From Sphingomonas sp. PL-96 (lineage in GTDB: Bacteria > Pseudomonadota > Alphaproteobacteria > Sphingomonadales > Sphingomonadaceae): a stretch of DNA of 64,000 nt. Numbering within the stretch: position 1 is the first letter of the stretch; the number at the start of each line of letters is the position of its first letter. The stretch is taken from contig NZ_JAJFET010000001.1 of NCBI RefSeq assembly GCF_020707215.1, forward strand, positions 496,001-560,000, in the 5' to 3' direction. Shown here one piece after another: positions 54,434 to 64,000 of the stretch. A model generated the notes under the pieces. That model did not search any database. It was not told the DNA's origin and saw nothing but the letters and a program-made list of their open reading frames with translations. Made by a program: the position numbers and the translations under genes.

Positions 54434-54736
54434 GGCGGCCGCTGCGGGCGCCTCCCGACGGATGGTGGCGGTCTCAGGCGGCTGAAGGTAGCGTGCGCCT
54501 CGAATCCGCAGCCGCTCGAAGCGTCTGCGGGCGCTGCTCTCGGGCTTACCACCGTGGTCGCCGAGCAGCCGCGGTGCTGGTCGCAGGCGAAAACCAGAAG
54601 CATCCCATGCCCCCGCATCATCGACGTTGACGAGCGATGCCAGGATGTGGCAGGCGAGCGCCGCATCGCAGGTGGAATGTAGCGGCCCAGCCGCCGACTT
54701 CGACCAGCGATCGTTTCGACGCCTGGCCGTCGGGAT
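54434..54736. other. Gene-free stretch before tRNA-Gly
   Basis: 303 bases between the 51-aa ORF and the tRNA. The minus-strand open frame here has no start context or recognisable domain. I see no tRNA, repeat or clear terminator in it. It may hold the tRNA promoter. Confidence 0.5.
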
Positions 54737-54810
54737 GCGGGTGTAGCTCAATGGTAGAGCAGAAGCTTCCCAAGCTTACGACGAGGGTTCGATTCCCTTC
54801 ACCCGCTCCA
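54737..54810 (+). tRNA. tRNA-Gly (anticodon CCC)
   Basis: 74 nt including an encoded CCA. The cloverleaf is readable: acceptor GCGGGTG / CACCCGC, D-arm GCTCAATGGTAGAGC, anticodon arm with loop TTCCCAA (anticodon CCC, reads GGG), T-arm with TTCGATT loop, discriminator T. The G-A end mismatch in the anticodon stem is common in this tRNA. Confidence 0.96.
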
Positions 54811-54862
54811 GCACGCAACGCAGCCCCGTGATATATCCGCAGCGACGGGTCGTGGCCGAGGG

Positions 54863-56054
<1,192 letters not shown>

Positions 56055-56057
56055 GGG

Positions 56058-56471
56058 GTGACGGGACTAACCATTGCCGGGCTTGCTCGCGCAGGCGAGG
56101 TCGGGGTCGAAACCATCCGCTATTACCAGCGGCGTGGGTTGCTGGAGACGCCGGAGCGCCCGGATGCCGGGGGGCAGGGCGGTGGCGTGCGCCGCTATGG
56201 CGATGCCGAGGTGCGTCGGCTGCGTTTCATCCGCTCGGCACAGGCCGCCGGCTTCACGCTCGAACAGATCGCCGAACTGCTCGCGCTGGATGCCACCAAC
56301 GACCGGGTGCGGGCGCGGGCGCTTGCCAATGAGCGCATCGCCGCGCTGGACGCGAAAATCGCGGAGCTTCAGGCGGCGCGCGCCTCGCTGCGGCACCTGG
56401 CGCACCAATGCGAAGGCGGGTCCGAGGGACCGTGCCCGATCCTTGCCTCTTTCGACCGTCGCTGTTCGTGA
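56058..56471 (+). CDS. MerR-family metal-responsive regulator (CueR-like Cys loop)
   Basis: 137 residues from GTG 56058, with GGAG 7 nt upstream; the ATG at 56040 lies in the operator palindrome. The winged HTH (LTIAGLARAGEVGVETIRYY then QRRGLLETP, YGDAEVRRLRFIRSAQAAGF) is followed by a dimerisation helix. The metal loop is C-x7-C (HQCEGGSEGPCPILASF), the spacing of CueR, not the MerR mercury site. The Cys at the MerR helix position is missing (TNDRVRARAL), which suggests monovalent metal (Cu, Ag) sensing. It is divergent from the fusion gene and probably activates it by DNA distortion. Confidence 0.85.
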   Translation: MTGLTIAGLARAGEVGVETIRYYQRRGLLETPERPDAGGQGGGVRRYGDAEVRRLRFIRSAQAAGFTLEQIAELLALDATNDRVRARALANERIAALDAKIAELQAARASLRHLAHQCEGGSEGPCPILASFDRRCS

Positions 56472-56495
56472 TAAACTACCCGGGAGGGTCGCCGA

Positions 56496-57353
56496 TCAAT
56501 TCGCCGCGGTAGCGCGCTCGGCCAGTGCCAGCACGCGGCGCGCATCCTCCAGGTGCAGGCGCTCCACCATCGCGCCGTTCAGGCGGAGTGCGCCCTTGCC
56601 GGCGGCCTCGGGCGAGGCGAACGCCTGCACGATCGCCTGGGCCTGCGCGATTTCTTCTGCGCTGGGGGAGAAGGCGGCGTTGCACGCGGCGATCTGGCGG
56701 GGATGGATCAGCGTCTTGCCGTCGAAGCCCATCGCGGCTCCCTGGCGGCATACATCCTCAAACCCAGCGTCATCGTCGATCGCGTTGTGGACGCCATCGA
56801 GCACCGTGAGCCCCCAGCCACGTCCCGCCGCGAGCGCCAGGCCCAGCAGCGGCAGCAGTTCCGCGCGATCGGGGGAGAGCCGGCAGCGCATCTCCTTGGC
56901 GAGGTCATTGGTGCCAATCACCAGTGCGGAAAGGCGCGTCCGCTCGGCAGCCGCGGCGAGGTCGGCGATCCTGGCCATCGCGCGACACGTCTCGACCATC
57001 GCCCAGATCGGGGCGCGGTGGAGCTGCGATTCGACTGCCGCAATGTCGGAAGCGGTATTCACCTTGGGGACCAGCACGGCGTCGAACGGGGCGGAGTTCG
57101 CGGCGGCCAGATCGTCCGCCGCCCACTCGCTGTCGACGCCGTTGACGCGCAGCACCAGCTCGCGCGCGCCAAAGCCGCCCGTCCGTGCGGCCGCGATCGC
57201 CGCTTCGCGCGCCGCCTGCTTCTGCTCGGGCGCAACCGCGTCCTCCAGGTCGAGGATCACGACATCGCAGGGCAGCGTCCGCGCTTTTTCGATCGCGCGC
57301 ATGTTCGACGCGGGCAGGAACAGTGCGCTGCGCCGCGGGCGGGGGTTGGTCAC
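56496..57353 (-). CDS. HpcH/HpaI-type CoA-ester lyase (CitE-like)
   Basis: 285 residues from GTG 57353, overlapping the queA stop. TIM-barrel of the CitE/malyl-CoA lyase group: [37 protein letters not shown] (metal-binding Asp/Glu), [33 protein letters not shown] and [20 protein letters not shown]. Such enzymes cleave or form (S)-citramalyl-, malyl- or related CoA esters. No citrate-lyase subunits are present, so it is a stand-alone lyase. It probably shares a transcript with queA. Confidence 0.88.
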   Translation of the reverse strand: MTNPRPRRSALFLPASNMRAIEKARTLPCDVVILDLEDAVAPEQKQAAREAAIAAARTGGFGARELVLRVNGVDSEWAADDLAAANSAPFDAVLVPKVNTASDIAAVESQLHRAPIWAMVETCRAMARIADLAAAAERTRLSALVIGTNDLAKEMRCRLSPDRAELLPLLGLALAAGRGWGLTVLDGVHNAIDDDAGFEDVCRQGAAMGFDGKTLIHPRQIAACNAAFSPSAEEIAQAQAIVQAFASPEAAGKGALRLNGAMVERLHLEDARRVLALAERATAAN

Positions 57354-58387
57354 GCGCCCCGCCCGGGCAGCAGCAGCGAGGCATCGCCATAGCTGTAGAA
57401 GCGATAGCCGCTCGCGATGGCATGGGCATAGGCCGCCTGCATCCGGTCCAGCCCCATCAGCGCCGAGACCAGCATGAACAGCGTCGAGCGCGGCAGGTGG
57501 AAGTTGGTCATCAGCCCGTCGATCCCGCGGAAGCGGTATCCCGGCGTGATGAAGATCGCCGTGTCGCCTTCGAACGGCCGGATGATGCCATCCTCGCCGC
57601 TCGCGCTCTCGATCAGCCGCAGGCTGGTGGTGCCGACCGCGATTACCCGGCCACCGTCCCGGCGCACCTGGTTGAGTCGCTCGGCAGTGGCGGCATCGAG
57701 CCGGCCCCATTCAGCATGCATGCGGTGGTCGTCGGTGTCGTCCGCCTTCACCGGCAGGAAGGTGCCGGCACCGACGTGAAGCGTAAGCGTGGCATGACCG
57801 ATGCCGCGCGCCTCCAGCGCTTCCATCAGGCCTGGCGTGAAGTGCAGCGCCGCCGTGGGGGCGGCAACGGCGCCGGCCTCGCGCGCGAACAGCGTCTGGT
57901 AGTCCTCGGCATCGCGTGCGTCGGTCGGGCGCTTCGACGCGATATACGGGGGCAGCGGCATGCGCCCGGCGCGTTCCAGCAGCAGCTCGACCGGCTCGGC
58001 ACCGCCGAATTCCAGCAGCACGCTGCCATCCTCGCCGCGCGCGCTGCTCGTCGCGGTCACGCCTGCGCCGAAGTCGATCGTGTCGCCATCCCGCAGGCGC
58101 CGGGCGTTGCGAACAAAGGCGCGCCAGGCGCGGGGCCCCTCGCGCTTGTGAAGGGTCGCACCGATCCGTGCGTCGCCGCGGCGGCCCTCCAGCTGGGCGG
58201 GGATGACGCGCGTGTCGTTGAACACCAGCAGGTCACCCGGGCGCAGCGCGTCCGGAAGATCGGTGACCACGGCGTCGCGGGTGCCGGCGCCGTCGAGCAG
58301 CAGCATGCGCGCCGCGTCGCGCGGCGCTGCCGGCCGCAGCGCAATACGCTCGGCCGGCAGCTCGAAATCGAAATCGTCTACGTTCAT
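57350..58387 (-). CDS. queA: S-adenosylmethionine:tRNA ribosyltransferase-isomerase
   Basis: 345 residues. Transfers and isomerises the ribosyl group of SAM to preQ1 in tRNA, making epoxyqueuosine. The start [20 protein letters not shown] is the canonical QueA N-terminus, with [13 protein letters not shown], the PLPPYI segment ([12 protein letters not shown]), [29 protein letters not shown] and [18 protein letters not shown] following. Full length. It is upstream of the CitE-like gene (GTGA overlap) and 30 bp downstream of the cyclophilin gene, so the three may form an operon. Confidence 0.97.
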   Translation of the reverse strand: MNVDDFDFELPAERIALRPAAPRDAARMLLLDGAGTRDAVVTDLPDALRPGDLLVFNDTRVIPAQLEGRRGDARIGATLHKREGPRAWRAFVRNARRLRDGDTIDFGAGVTATSSARGEDGSVLLEFGGAEPVELLLERAGRMPLPPYIASKRPTDARDAEDYQTLFAREAGAVAAPTAALHFTPGLMEALEARGIGHATLTLHVGAGTFLPVKADDTDDHRMHAEWGRLDAATAERLNQVRRDGGRVIAVGTTSLRLIESASGEDGIIRPFEGDTAIFITPGYRFRGIDGLMTNFHLPRSTLFMLVSALMGLDRMQAAYAHAIASGYRFYSYGDASLLLPGRGA

Positions 58388-58417
58388 CTCAGGTCCGCCG
58401 AAAGCTCGGCGCTTGCC

Positions 58418-59074
58418 TCAGCGCTTGGCCGGGGCGGAGGGCAGGGTGAGGTTCTGGTCCTCGACCGGCACGTTGCTGGCGGCAGGCGCCGGCTGGTACG
58501 GCGGGGGATTGTCGGCGGCGATATAGGCGTGGATCACGCGGGTCGGGTTGGCAGGCGGCTCGCCGCGCTGAATGGCGTCGACATACTGCATCCCCTCGAG
58601 CACGCGGCCGAACACCGTGTACTTCTTGTCCAGCGCGAGGCGCGGCGCGAGCATGATGTAGAACTGGCTGTTGGCGCTGTTCTCGTCCTGCGCACGCGCG
58701 GCTGCCACCGCACCGCGAACGTGGGGCAGGTAGTTGAATTCCTTCGCCAGGTCGGGAAGGTCCGAACCGCCGGAGCCGTCGCCCTTGGGATCGCCGCCCT
58801 GGGCCATGAAGCCTTCGATCACGCGGTGAAAGGGAAGGCCGTCGTAGAACTTCTTGCGGGTGAGCGTCTTGACGCGCTCAACCGCCTTGGGCGCGACGTC
58901 CGGGCGCAGCCACACGGTGACGCGGCCGCCGCTCGACAGGTCGAGCAGCCACAGGTTTTCCTTGTCGGTGGTCGCGGGCGGCGCCGCGCGGCCGGGGACG
59001 TCGATCAGCTGGGCTGCGGCGGGCAGCGCGAACAAGGACGCGAACAACGCGAAAACAACGGCAAACAGGCGCAT
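58418..59074 (-). CDS. Secreted cyclophilin-type peptidyl-prolyl isomerase
   Basis: 218 residues from ATG 59074 (GGGGTGGAA ribosome-binding site). A signal peptide (MRLFAVVFALFASLFALPAA) predicts periplasmic location. The cyclophilin fold is clear: PFHRVIEGFMAQGGDPKGDG, HVRGAVAAARAQDENSANSQ then FYIMLAP and YTVFGRVLEGMQYVDAI. It accelerates proline isomerisation in exported proteins. The short Pro-rich C-terminus (NPPPYQPAPAASN) is probably disordered. It is first in the queA-lyase gene string. Confidence 0.93.
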   Translation of the reverse strand: MRLFAVVFALFASLFALPAAAQLIDVPGRAAPPATTDKENLWLLDLSSGGRVTVWLRPDVAPKAVERVKTLTRKKFYDGLPFHRVIEGFMAQGGDPKGDGSGGSDLPDLAKEFNYLPHVRGAVAAARAQDENSANSQFYIMLAPRLALDKKYTVFGRVLEGMQYVDAIQRGEPPANPTRVIHAYIAADNPPPYQPAPAASNVPVEDQNLTLPSAPAKR

Positions 59075-59170
59075 TTCCACCCCGGAAAATAAGGTCTCGA
59101 CCAGCGGCTTAGAGGATTTCACGCGGCGGGGGTAGGGGCGCGTTGCCACGCCCGCGCCCACACCGATCGC

Positions 59171-60997
59171 TCACTCGGCGGCGAGCGCCTCCTCGCGCTC
59201 GGCGGCCTGGCGCGCCCACATCTCGGCATAGACGCCGCCTTTGCGCAGCAGCTCGGCGTGCGTGCCGCTCTCCACGACCTCGCCCGCCTCCAGCACGACG
59301 ATGCGGTCGGCGTGGACCACGGTCGACAGCCGGTGGGCAATGACGATGGTGGTGCGGCCTTGCTCGATCGCCTCCAGCGTGGCGAGGATGTCGGCTTCCG
59401 TGCGGCTGTCGAGCGCACTGGTTGCTTCGTCGAGGATCAGCACGGGCGGGTTCTTGAGCAGGGTACGGGCGATCGCCACGCGTTGCTTCTCGCCACCCGA
59501 GAGTTTCAACCCGCGCTCGCCGACCCGCGTGTCATAGCCGTCTGGCAGGCTCTGGATGAAGGGCTCGATCGCGGCCCCGCGCGCGGCTTCGGCAATCTCG
59601 TCCGCCGTCGCGCCGTTGCGGCCGTAGGCGATGTTGTAGCCCACCGTGTCGTTGAACAGCACCGTGTCCTGGGGAACGATGCCGATCGCGGTACGCAGCG
59701 AATCCTGGCGCACGCGCGCGATATCCTGCCCATCGATGGTGATTCGCCCGCCGGTCGGATCGTAGAAGCGGAACAGCAGCCGGGTGAGCGTCGACTTGCC
59801 CGCACCCGACGGGCCGACCACGGCCAGGGTGGTGCCCGCCGGGACGTCCAGGTCGATGCCCTTCAGGATCGGGCGTTCGGGATCATAGCCAAAGCGGACG
59901 TTCTCGAACCGGACATGGCCGCGCGACACCGCGAGCGCGGGCGCGTCGGCCACATCCTCCACCTCGGCCGGGGTGTCGATCAGGTCGAACATGGCGCCCA
60001 TGTCGGTCACGCCCTGGCGGATGGTGCGATAGACCATGCCGAGCAGGTCGAGCGGGCGGAACAGCTGGGTGAGCAGGGTGGAGACCAGCACCACGTCGCC
60101 GGGCGTGAAGCGGCCGCTCGACCAGCCGAACACCACCAGCCCCATGCCGCCTGCCAGCATCACGCCGGTGATCAGCGCCTGGCCGATGTTGAGCAGCGCC
60201 AGGCTGTTCTCGCTGCGCACCGCCGCGCCCGCATAGGCGGCGACCGCACGTTCATAGCGCTCCGCCTCCCGCGCCTCGGCGCCGAAATACTTCACGGTCT
60301 CAAAGTTGAGCAGCGAATCCACGGCATGCGCGACGGCGCCCGTGTCGAGGTCGTTCATCCGCTCGCGCAGCGCGTTGCGCCAGTCGGTGATCCAGCGCGT
60401 AAACAGGATGTAGGCCGCGACCATCACCACCGTGCCGACCACCAGCCAGCCGCCGAACCGCACGCCGAAGATGCCGAGCACCAGCGCCAGCTCCAGAACG
60501 GTCGGGGCGATGTTGAACAGCAGGAAATAAAGCATCGTGTCGATGCTCTTGGTGCCGCGCTCGACCACTTTGGTAACCGCGCCGGTGCGGCGTTCGAGGT
60601 GGAAGCGCAGCGACAGGCCGTGGAGGTGGCGGAACACCGTGCCGGCCAGGCGGCGTGCGGCGTCCTGGCCGACCCGCTCGAACACCATGTTGCGCAGATT
60701 GTCGAACAGCGTCGCGCCGAACCGCGCGGCCGCATAGCCGATCACCAGCGCGACGACGAGCCACAGCGCGTCGCGGCTGCCCGCGCTCATCGTGTCGATC
60801 GCGTTCTGCAGCGCAAAAGGCGCGCCATAGACCTGGACGAGCTTGGAGACGACGACGAGCAGCAGTGCGCCGACGACGCGCAGCTTCAGCCCAGCATGAC
60901 CCTGTGGCCAGAGGAACGGGAGGAAGCGGCGGAGCGTCGCCAGCATCGGTCGCTGGGGCGCGGTGGAGGCGGGATAGTCAGGTGGCATCGCGCCCAT
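59171..60997 (-). CDS. Atm1-type ABC exporter (permease-ATPase fusion)
   Basis: 608 residues from ATG 60997; ATG 60988 is an alternative. Six membrane helices with FHLERRTGAVTKVVERGTKS and YFLLFNIAPTVLELALV, hallmarks of the HMT1/ATM1 family. The nucleotide-binding domain has Walker A VGPSGAGKSTLTRL, signature LSGGEKQRVAIARTLL, Walker B VLILDEATSALD and H-loop IAHRLST. The Novosphingobium relative exports glutathione derivatives and metal-thiol complexes. It could link to the nearby glutaredoxin-fusion/MerR pair in metal stress, but is not adjacent. Confidence 0.9.
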   Translation of the reverse strand: MGAMPPDYPASTAPQRPMLATLRRFLPFLWPQGHAGLKLRVVGALLLVVVSKLVQVYGAPFALQNAIDTMSAGSRDALWLVVALVIGYAAARFGATLFDNLRNMVFERVGQDAARRLAGTVFRHLHGLSLRFHLERRTGAVTKVVERGTKSIDTMLYFLLFNIAPTVLELALVLGIFGVRFGGWLVVGTVVMVAAYILFTRWITDWRNALRERMNDLDTGAVAHAVDSLLNFETVKYFGAEAREAERYERAVAAYAGAAVRSENSLALLNIGQALITGVMLAGGMGLVVFGWSSGRFTPGDVVLVSTLLTQLFRPLDLLGMVYRTIRQGVTDMGAMFDLIDTPAEVEDVADAPALAVSRGHVRFENVRFGYDPERPILKGIDLDVPAGTTLAVVGPSGAGKSTLTRLLFRFYDPTGGRITIDGQDIARVRQDSLRTAIGIVPQDTVLFNDTVGYNIAYGRNGATADEIAEAARGAAIEPFIQSLPDGYDTRVGERGLKLSGGEKQRVAIARTLLKNPPVLILDEATSALDSRTEADILATLEAIEQGRTTIVIAHRLSTVVHADRIVVLEAGEVVESGTHAELLRKGGVYAEMWARQAAEREEALAAE

Positions 60998-61109
60998 ATC
61001 TGGGATGTCCAGCCCCTGCGCGCAACGGATGCGCCGAACCGCCCGCGGCAAGCGCCGAGGGAACCGGAAGCGATCTCAATCGGTTGACCACCCCAGAAGG
61101 AGCAAGTGG

Positions 61110-61346
61110 ATGGCCCCGATTTTGTACGTCGTCGCGATCATGGGCTGTGCCGATGATGGAAGCCAGTGCCGCAGTGCGCGGGTCGAGCCGGCGACCTATA
61201 CGAGCATCGCGACCTGCCAGGCAGCGATGTCGGACGCGCTCGTGCGAAACACCGACATCAGCTATCCGACCATCACTGCCGCCTGCCAGCAGCAGAGCGC
61301 ACGGATGGCCAGCAACGACGCGCCGCAGGGTAACCGCGGCGGCTGA
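61110..61346 (+). CDS. Small Cys-containing protein of unknown function
   Basis: 78 residues from ATG 61110, with a strong AAGGAGCAAGTGG ribosome-binding site. It has a short hydrophobic start (MAPILYVVAIMGCADDGSQC) and four Cys in total (MGCADDGSQC, IATCQAA, TAACQQQ), suggesting two disulfides. ATYTSIATCQAAMSDALVRN is a helical segment. It may be exported through the hydrophobic start or be cytoplasmic. No family named. It ends before a strong bidirectional terminator shared with ctrA. Confidence 0.7.
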   Translation: MAPILYVVAIMGCADDGSQCRSARVEPATYTSIATCQAAMSDALVRNTDISYPTITAACQQQSARMASNDAPQGNRGG

Positions 61347-61369
61347 AGACGGGCTTCTCGCCAAACAGC

Positions 61370-61407
61370 AAAAAGGGCCGCGGCTTCGACAAGCCGCGGC
61401 CCTTTTT
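61370..61407. terminator. Bidirectional Rho-independent terminator
   Basis: A perfect 17-bp inverted repeat: an A5 run, then GGGCCGCGGCTT, a CGAC loop, AAGCCGCGGCCC and a T5 run. It works on both strands between the small Cys-containing gene and ctrA, 17 nt past the ctrA stop. Confidence 0.92.
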
Positions 61408-61424
61408 GCATCCGTCGCGCCCGT

Positions 61425-62126
<702 letters not shown>

Positions 62127-62211
62127 CGCAGTCCCCCTGTTCGGCATCCGGACCCAGACAGGACCGCCGCCGTAGGACGTTATTAACCTAAAGAGGTCTG
62201 AAGGCCAAAGG

Positions 62212-62226
62212 TTAACGCGTTCCTAA
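62212..62226. promoter_or_regulatory. CtrA-box-like element upstream of ctrA
   Basis: TTAA-CGCGTTC-CTAA, one base off the TTAA-N7-TTAA consensus, 86 nt upstream of the ctrA start. Autoregulation is plausible. No GANTC methylation site is seen in this intergenic region. Confidence 0.45.
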
Positions 62227-62263
62227 GACAACCATAGGGCGAACACCTACGGTTGCGGGAATG

Positions 62264-63304
62264 TCACACGTCCTCGCCCAATGTTTCCCGCAGATAGAGG
62301 CTGCGCACCAAGGAAAAGATCACCACCAGCAACGCGGCCGAGAAGAACAGCCCGAACAGACCGAACACCATTCCGATCGCGATGATCGCGAACAAGGTGA
62401 CGGCCGGCGGGATTGCGATCACCCGCGCCTGGACGAACGGCGTGATGAAGTTGGTCTGCAGCAGCCGCACCAGCGCATAGGTGACAAGCGCCCCGATCAG
62501 CGGCCCGGTGCCCTGCGTCGCACCCAGCCCGAGGGCCGGGATCATCGCGGCAGTCGGCCCCACATAGGGAATGAACTCGCTCAAACCTGCCAGCAGCCCC
62601 AGCGCCGCCGCCGAGGGAACGCCGGCGATCCACAGGCCGACCCCGATCAGAACGCCCATGCTGGTCATCAGGATGATCTGTGCGCGCAGCCACAGCCGCA
62701 GCGTTTCCTGCGTGTCGTCCAGCGCATCGGCAAAGGCGCCGCGCTTGGACCGGGGCACGAGCAACAGTGCGCCACGGCGATAGATCTTGGGATCGGCGGC
62801 AAAGAACATGGCGCCGGCCAGCAGCAGGATGCAATTGAGCAGCAGCTCTCCCGATCCCTGAACCAGCCCGCCGATGTCCTGTGCGATGCGCGACCCGGCA
62901 AAGGCCGCCTCGATCGCCTCGACGATGCGCGCGCCTACGGGAGTTTGCGACATCCACCGCGCGAGATCGGTCAGCAGCCCAGGCAGTGCCACCACCAGGG
63001 CGTTGACCTGCGATCCGAACTGATAGCCGAACAGCCACACCAGAAAGGCGACTGCGCCCAGCACCGTGACCATCCCGGCGGGCACGCGCAGCCGCTCCGG
63101 CACCCGCAGCCGGCGGCCGTAGATGTCGGCGAGCGCGTGAATGACGATCGCACCCAGCATCGATCCGAATGCCAGGATCAGCAGGTTCATCGCACGATAG
63201 AACGCCACTGCCACCGCGCCGATCAGGATCAGCAGGACGACCCGGCGCAGGAAGCGTGCGTCCTCCGCGTCCGGGCGCAGGCGGTTCACTGGCGTTAGGC
63301 GCAC
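62264..63304 (-). CDS. AI-2E-family (PerM/UPF0118) transporter
   Basis: 346 residues from a GTG overlapping the LysR stop by 10 nt; a GTG at 63289 is an alternative. About eight membrane helices (first VVLLILIGAVAVAFYRAMNL). The family signature lies near the C-terminus: GLLAGLSEFIPYVGPTAAMI then the QTNFITPFVQARVIAIPPAV region. Members are described as autoinducer-2 exporters or ion transporters, and the role in alphaproteobacteria is not established. It lies between LysR and ctrA on the same strand. Confidence 0.87.
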   Translation of the reverse strand: MRLTPVNRLRPDAEDARFLRRVVLLILIGAVAVAFYRAMNLLILAFGSMLGAIVIHALADIYGRRLRVPERLRVPAGMVTVLGAVAFLVWLFGYQFGSQVNALVVALPGLLTDLARWMSQTPVGARIVEAIEAAFAGSRIAQDIGGLVQGSGELLLNCILLLAGAMFFAADPKIYRRGALLLVPRSKRGAFADALDDTQETLRLWLRAQIILMTSMGVLIGVGLWIAGVPSAAALGLLAGLSEFIPYVGPTAAMIPALGLGATQGTGPLIGALVTYALVRLLQTNFITPFVQARVIAIPPAVTLFAIIAIGMVFGLFGLFFSAALLVVIFSLVRSLYLRETLGEDV

Positions 63305-64000
63305 ATCTGGCGGAATCGTTCCGCCAGGAACTGGATCAGCACTTCCACGCGCGCGGGCCGAAGGGTTCCAGGTGGGGTGAGGAGGTGCAGAGCCAGGTTT
63401 GTCTCCCGCCAGTCCTCCAGCACCTCGACGAGCGTGCCTGCGGCCAGATCCTCATCGACGATGAAGCCAGGCAGGCGAGTGATGCCAAGGCCGGCACGCA
63501 ACGCAGGCAGCATCGCTTCTCCGCTGTCGGTGCAGAGCGGGCCTGCCGGCCGGATCGTCACTTCCTCATTGCCCCGCCGGAATGGCCAGGCGAACGGGCG
63601 GCTGGCGTTGGTGTAGGCGATGCACGCATGATGGGCGAGGTCGGACGGATGCTCGGGCCGGCCATGCTTTTCCAGATAGGAACGCGCCGCCACCGTATGC
63701 AGGGTGATCGGGGCCAGGCGGCGCACCCGCAGGCTGCTGTCGGGCAGGTCGGCGACACGCAGCGCGATGTCGATCCCCTGGGCGACGATGTCGGTCGACG
63801 CATCCGACAGCGTCAGGTCGACCTCGATCCCCGGGTAAAGCGTCAGAAAGTCCGCGAGCGCGGGCGCAACGCGCGTGATGCCGAAGTTCATCGGCGCGGC
63901 GAGCCGGACCCGGCCGGTCGGCGTGCTGTTCGCGTCGCGGGCGATTTCCTCCGCATCGCGCGCCTCGGCCAGAATGCGGGCGGCTCGCTCCGACAGCGCC
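63295..64000 (-). CDS. LysR-family transcriptional regulator, 5' part cut by window edge
   Basis: An open frame that runs off the right edge. 235 complete codons are visible. The substrate-binding domain is clear: RVRLAAPMNFGITRVAPALA, then LTLYPGIEVDLTLSDASTDI, VAQGIDIALRVADLPDSSLR and GLGITRLPGFIVDEDLAAGT. These match the CrgA/DsdC-like LysR group of proteobacteria. The N-terminal winged HTH is outside the window; ALSERAARILAEARDAEEIA is the linker helix. Target genes are unknown. Its stop overlaps the AI-2E-type gene, so it may be co-transcribed with it. Confidence 0.9.
   Translation of the reverse strand, partial: ALSERAARILAEARDAEEIARDANSTPTGRVRLAAPMNFGITRVAPALADFLTLYPGIEVDLTLSDASTDIVAQGIDIALRVADLPDSSLRVRRLAPITLHTVAARSYLEKHGRPEHPSDLAHHACIAYTNASRPFAWPFRRGNEEVTIRPAGPLCTDSGEAMLPALRAGLGITRLPGFIVDEDLAAGTLVEVLEDWRETNLALHLLTPPGTLRPARVEVLIQFLAERFRQMCA

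Noticed and set aside
54215..54751. 178-residue minus-strand open frame between the 51-aa gene and the tRNA
   Set aside because: No ribosome-binding site or family. It overlaps the 51-aa gene antisense and reaches into the tRNA. A decayed gene cannot be excluded.

Overview
The window is about 64 kb of high-GC chromosomal DNA from an alphaproteobacterium, most likely Sphingomonadales (Sphingomonas-like). The evidence is a CtrA cell-cycle regulator, a TamA/TamB pair, an archaeal/eukaryotic-type ProRS, a DcaP-like porin, genes resembling the exosortase-A-associated polysaccharide families, small secreted proteins of a type common in sphingomonads, and dispersed palindromic repeats. I see no complete mobile element, integrase, phage gene set or CRISPR array. 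Both ends of the window cut genes: a glycosyltransferase at the left and a LysR regulator at the right.

Layout. 1-3.9 kb: end of an exopolysaccharide cluster (WcaI-like glycosyltransferase, GumC/Wzc-type tyrosine autokinase, Wza/GumB-type export lipoprotein, small secreted protein). 4-16.9 kb: housekeeping (proS, rnr, MsbA-like ABC exporter, PHA depolymerase, pyridoxamine-oxidase-like protein, topoisomerase IB, PfpI-like protein, beta-helix protein). 17-21.6 kb: second polysaccharide patch (asparagine-synthetase-like protein without the glutaminase cysteine, O-antigen ligase, a 50-aa coupled ORF, GT4). 22.4-23.6 kb: divergent regulatory locus with a LexA-type GTTC-N7-GTTC box and an S24 repressor-like protein. 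23.9-31.9 kb: tamA-tamB and an SLC13-type permease. 32-35.5 kb: aldehyde dehydrogenase and glnB-glnA with a sigma-54-like promoter.

35.7-49.8 kb: two secreted proteins, then genes that look like an acetate-use module. These are a CrbR/ErdR-like response regulator translationally coupled to acs, a divergent DcaP-like porin, an MHS transporter, an OmpR/EnvZ pair, a GNAT enzyme and a CrbS/MxtR-like sensor kinase with an N-terminal solute:sodium-symporter domain. 50-54.8 kb: map, a CinA-N protein, a TPR/TonB-C protein, a thioredoxin-like protein, a 51-aa Cys-rich protein and tRNA-Gly(CCC). 54.9-56.5 kb: a glutaredoxin-MauE-DUF305 fusion divergent from a CueR/MerR-like regulator, with a textbook MerR-type promoter between them. 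56.5-64 kb: CitE-like lyase, queA, cyclophilin, Atm1-type exporter, ctrA, AI-2E-type permease and LysR.

The less-described elements are the SOS-box/S24 locus, the MerR-controlled triple fusion, the split acetate sensor/regulator module, the Cys-less asparagine-synthetase-like protein, and several small genes and repeat families.
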